The notes beneath the pieces are model-generated. The model did not search any database and had not been told where the DNA came from. It saw only the letters and a list, made by a program, of their open reading frames with translations. The translations under genes were made by a program, and so were the position numbers. Source: Siphonodentalium dalli (lineage: Eukaryota; Mollusca; Scaphopoda; Gadilida; Siphonodentaliidae). From it: 64,000 nucleotides of DNA. The stretch lies in NCBI GenBank assembly GCA_032622095.1, contig CP136063.1, positions 215,345,982-215,409,981 of the forward strand, given 5' to 3'. Below are positions 59,687 through 64,000 of the stretch, piece after piece (positions within the stretch are counted from its first letter, which is position 1; each line of letters starts with the position of its first letter).

Positions 59687-60015
59687 TTTTTGAAGTTTTG
59701 ACAGGGAACCTTATAAAGTCGAAAATATAACACGGGGAATATATATCTTAATGATTACCTGTTCCTTAATAATGTACTTCACTATATGTGACGGTCCCAA
59801 CTCTGTGACTTTTGAGAGCCGATATCGCAATAAACATTCAATTAATTTACCTAGGAAAAATTCGATAATTCGAAGAATCGCAAAGCAAAATCGCTCACAA
59901 TGTCACTTAAATCGTGTAATTTCGAGTTGGTACCTTCACCTTCTGTGAAGTACAATATTAAGAAACAGATAATAACAAGGTTTATTTATAAGGTTCCCTG
60001 TCAAAACTTCAAAAA
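59687..60015. mobile_element. Element with perfect 31-bp terminal inverted repeats
   Basis: The left 31 bp (TTTTTGAAGTTTTGACAGGG...) and right 31 bp (...CCCTGTCAAAACTTCAAAAA) are exact complements. It is 329 bp. The interior (GGTCCCAACTCT, GATATCGCAATA) is related to 60895-61185. Confidence 0.85.
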
Positions 60016-60521
60016 GTTCCCAGGTTTTATTTACTGGCGGAATATGATATCGACAGGCGTCAGCCATAATAGAGATTCATGGCATGATATTGTGCTTTAA
60101 AGGGTTAGTTGTTTGGGTGCGTTCGATCTGACACCGAGTCGAATCTGTTGTGGGTGAAAATCCAAATGTTGCCGAATAGACTTCGGATGAAGTCGGGTCT
60201 TTTTGAAATCATAAAAAGCGTGATATAATAATTCATGGTTACTTCTAAGTGCATGGTATACTATATGCATATTTTAACATAACGGTCTTATTATAATACC
60301 GTACATCATTGTGACCGTATTACATCACTATATCGATAATTATACACGTATACATGATAATGTATATAGGATAAAGTTGATTAGGTTTAATGACAAATGC
60401 ATGGATCAGGGCGTAATGGCCGCTATAAACGACTAATGGGAACGGTCTTCGGCGTAAACTAGCATCTCGCTCAACCGATATCACTCGCCGGTTTACGTCG
60501 AAGGAAACTAATTCCACAAGT

Positions 60522-60859
60522 TTAACCCTTTACCCAACAGAATGGCCCTGTGCCAATGCATTCTCTTATATATGCGAGTCGACCATATGTCGCCTCGCAT
60601 ATATAAGAGAATACATTGGCTTAACACATTTGTTTAGGCCAATGCATTCTCTTATATATGCGAGGCGACCTATGGTCGACTCGCATATATAAGAGAATGC
60701 ATTGGCCCATGGCATAACTGTAACTATCACAATGTGGTCAAGGAGCCGGTTCCAATGATATCCATATTTGTATGGTTCTATTGAGACAGACCGAAGATAT
60801 TTTAGGCTGTTGAAGCTTTATTTGGCCGGTTTTGGCCGGTTTGTTGGGTAAAGGGTTAA
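60522..60859 (+). mobile_element. TTAA family J, copy lacking the A-rich spacer
   Basis: The ends are intact (TTAACCCTTTACCCAACA / TGTTGGGTAAAGGGTTAA). The two palindromes are nearly adjacent, joined by about 15 bp (ACACATTTGTTTAGG) in place of the long A-rich tract. Confidence 0.87.
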
Positions 60860-60894
60860 CACATGGCAACTTTTTAATGTTCTGATCTGTTATG

Positions 60895-61185
60895 ATGGGA
60901 AAACTTCATAATATCGAACATACAACGAGGGAATATATTTATTTGTTAATACTTGTTCCTTGATAATCTATTTCACAGGAGGGGCGGTCCCAACTCTAGT
61001 GCACTTGTGTGACCTTTGTGAGTCGATATCGCAATATACATTGAATTCATTAGCCGGGAGAAATTCCATGATTGTAAGCTAATCAACAAAGTCACCTTTA
61101 TCATGCAATCTTGAGCTGGGACCCATGAGTATGATCTATCGTGCGTAGCCAGAGTAGAGATTCATGGCATTAGCCCTGCACTATG
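60895..61185. repeat. Diverged relative of the 59687-60015 element
   Basis: It shares TACTTGTTCCTTGATAAT-like, GGCGGTCCCAACTCT and CGATATCGCAATA blocks, and both are followed by AGAGATTCATGGCAT. The terminal repeats are lost. Confidence 0.65.
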
Positions 61186-61189
61186 TAGG

Positions 61190-63700
61190 TGTTTGGTGGA
61201 GAATTCCCCGTGCTTGCTGGGAGAAATATGGGTTGGAACAAGATGTATAAAATAACTTCGTACATAGGTAATGCGGGACTTGGAGTTGATTATCTTATGC
61301 CTAACACGGTTAGTAGCATGGTCCAAGAGTCGCAGGAAAGTGAACTACTCCACCGAAGACCACCGTTCGTTGGCATAATGGTAGCGAGGATGCCATTATT
61401 TACTTGTATGTGTCGAACGCTAATGGACATTGTCACACCATCAATGTCAGTTACTGGTTGCCAGCAGACATCTCTGGAACAAGAAATATCTTATTGGTCC
61501 TGAGACATGTTGGCTAAACGGCTAGTGAAGTGTGGTTTGAAGTTCCACTTTATCACCCATGTCTCGACCAATGTCAATGTCTGATACAGATAAATGAAAC
61601 ATGGTCTGTGTTGAGAATGTATGTAAATCTATTTCCCAGGTGGATATCTGGATGCCGAAGCGAGGTGGTGTTGAAATAATTATGACTAAATGCTCGTCGG
61701 CTAGACCAGATTAGGTGTGATGTTCTGCGCTGTAAATTGCCTGGTTAATGATAGACTGTGTGGAAATGACACACCTGTGCGTTTATTGACATGTTAATAC
61801 GGCACCGGTAACGGCAGCTGTCGGGAGTAGCACGAGTGATGAGGATTAATGTGATAATACCATTACTAAATCAGGATACCAACGTGTAGACATGGGCGGA
61901 TTGTACTGACAGATTGAACCTGGTGTATATTGAGAATTGACTTATACTCACTTAAGAAAGGAGATCGATGTACGTGTGCGACAGCACATCCCAGTGGAAG
62001 TACATAGTCCGACATGCGTGCACGAACTCGGCGAGATAGTTTAGTTTAGTCTATTGGGGGTTTATCGCAGTTTCAGTTGTTGACCATATCACTACATTGT
62101 CAGTTTTAAAGGCGGAGAACAGGACACGTATAATATTTAACTCACTCCACCGCACGTAGAAACCACAGATCATTCGAAGAACAACTAACAAACTTGCACA
62201 GATACACGAATCATTTACCTTCCCTGGATCGAAAATCAGCACTTATCTTGGTTAGTACTATAGCTTCGCGATCAATGAACGACCTATGTTGTCATAATGC
62301 GCTATTCACCTCACCAAATGAGCAACGGGATTCTCTAATTGCAACTGCATGTTTTTGTGTTCTCTATAGTACATGTATGTGTTGTCGCTATGATGTGTCG
62401 CTATTTACCTTACACGTTACAAGTCACAATCTACAAGCCGAACCTCTCTATAATAGAGACCTTTCGCATAATCACGATTACGATAACGGATATTGACAAT
62501 ATCCTTCCAGTATACGGTCAAAAATTATATCTTTACGCACAGGGATTCTTATGTCAGACGAAATATACCCAACGCTGTTTAATTATGTGCAGATGTGTCA
62601 AGAATGTGCCACCGGTCCTGCATGGGGACGCTCTAACATTGTCCGTATGATGCATAACACACGGATAAGAACATGGGATCTGAAAGAGACACACATTACT
62701 TTTTCCATCGAATAAATGTGTATATCTGACTATAGTGGGGCATATTCCGTCTCACAAATTAACTATCGTATGTTAGTAAGTAAGTCCACCTTACCAGGAC
62801 AATATATCCTATCCGTAATCGTAATAATGATTTTGCGAAAGGTCTCTATTATGTTTACCGATCCGTGGGAAAAGTGACAAATTATTAGATTTGATCTGAA
62901 CACCGAAGTCCACAAGTCGTTTTTGTAATATGAATTGTACGAGTTAAATCAAAATGTGATCGTGACATCCGACTTATTTGTGGTCTAACTATACGTGCTG
63001 TTCCTCGTGTAAAGCACAATTATCCCAACGGCTTTTCTCCAATAGATTGTGATGAATTCGATTTGAAATATTGGAAATGTTAGCCATATGAGCATGTTCA
63101 CTTACGCTTTGGTAGTAATCTTTAAAACATTCGATAAGTTTAAACATATGAATTGTAGCCTGTGGAAATAAACTCGTGATCGAGTCTTTATCGGCGCCAA
63201 TATCTGTTTGAAAGTAGCAAGAAGAGTGTCTGTGAATTGGAAGGGAATCGATATTTAATTCATAGAAACAGACGTGTCAGCAGCACCCACACATGTTAGA
63301 AACACGAATAAAGCAGTTACAACCTACAGGTGTAATTTGTACTCAGTTGGAATTGACAGGTGTGTGCGAATCCTACAACTCAATCACCAAGTATCAAATA
63401 TAAATTCCAAGTAGATCGTGCTGTGCACACCGTGACATGAACGAAGCGAACTTTGCTGATTCTAAATGCGCGCTTTCTGTTGCGTGTTCGGTGCGAAGAG
63501 ATGAATTTCTAATGAAGAAATATTCGTGATTACATCACATTTCGTGAAGTAGCTTCAGAAGATGATGAGACCATGGACGGAGCGTTGGAATACTAGGGCG
63601 ATAAGCTGTGGGCTACGTCACGAGATCTGGCCAGCACTCAAAGAAACGGGAGCTCCTAGCTGCATGGGATCACGTGTAATATCTTGGTGAGACAAGTACT
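61190..63700. other. No gene or clear element recognised
   Basis: Several short frames occur (for example 61189-61503) without splice support or recognisable domains. No repeat matched. Confidence 0.4.
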
Positions 63701-63718
63701 CTTATTCTGTGTGATTAA

Positions 63719-64000
63719 CAAGCCTGCAAATAGTGTGTCTGTCATTTGCAGACTGATGTCCCCAGATGGTGAATTTAGTGACGCTATCCCACACAGCCGG
63801 CTAGCATCACCAAATTCACCCTATGTGTGCCTCATTATGCTTAGGCCTCATCTTCTGGGAAGTATCTATAGTTTGAAATTAATATTGTTTTAGTTAAATT
63901 TTCCCTTCTGGGAAGTTTCTATATGCCCTAATTTGTAGAAGATAAAATGCATAATCGATGTGACTAATGGGTGAACATCACCAACTTCAACTGGGGAACC
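63719..64000. mobile_element. hAT-like element, copy 3, cut by the window edge
   Basis: It begins CAAGCCTGCAAATAGTGTGT and contains GGTGAATTTAGTGACGC. After the first hairpin it has the reverse of the interior of the 37495 copy (TGGGTGAACATCACCAACTT). The far end lies outside the window. Confidence 0.8.

Noticed and set aside
61189-61503. 104-codon plus-strand frame
   Set aside because: No ATG-supported start context, no recognisable domain and no splice partners.

Overview
This window looks like gene-poor nuclear DNA from an invertebrate animal, probably a marine lophotrochozoan such as a mollusc. It is AT-rich with no operon structure. Open frames are short, except for one retrotransposon fragment and exon-sized pieces that carry good splice signals. 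The organism call is an inference from the gene family and the repeat style; no species can be named.

One protein-coding gene is recognisable, on the minus strand. Four exons with matching splice phases (46070-46194, 44717-44936, 27550-27840, 11038-11192) join into a two-immunoglobulin-domain cell-surface protein with a C-terminal signal of GPI-anchor type. It resembles the DPR / zig-8 ('zwei Ig') branch of neuronal Ig recognition proteins. Two introns exceed 16 kb. The initiator ATG is not identified. A signal-peptide-like exon at 57268-57448 has the right donor phase but no in-frame ATG, so it is only a candidate. Roughly 11-46 kb (to about 57 kb if that exon is right) is therefore intron of this gene.

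Almost everything else is repeats, mainly non-autonomous DNA transposons. (1) Several families end in TTAA, most with CCCTTT/AAAGGG-type termini (piggyBac-like). Three of them carry the same AT-rich palindromic cassette. (2) A family with CAAGCCTTG termini has perfect 8-bp target duplications (hAT-like). (3) Long near-perfect foldbacks occur (about 217-bp 'TACAGTA' hairpins at 18.4, 19.9, 33.9 and 41.1 kb, and others). (4) There are assorted elements with perfect 15-35 bp terminal inverted repeats. A 5'-truncated LINE, with its RT C-terminal Cys/His segment and a TTATC tail, lies at 32.1-33.4 kb.

Tandem repeats include a 533-bp satellite array (52.25-54.57 kb) with dimeric higher-order structure and diverged edge copies out to 56.3 kb. 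There are minisatellites of 9, 46, 50 and about 140 bp, and several microsatellites. No convincing rRNA, functional tRNA or CRISPR was seen. The clearest new observations are the modular palindrome shared between TTAA families, two 'filled versus empty site' pairs inside the window, and the number of perfect hairpins that would be transcribed in the introns of the Ig gene.
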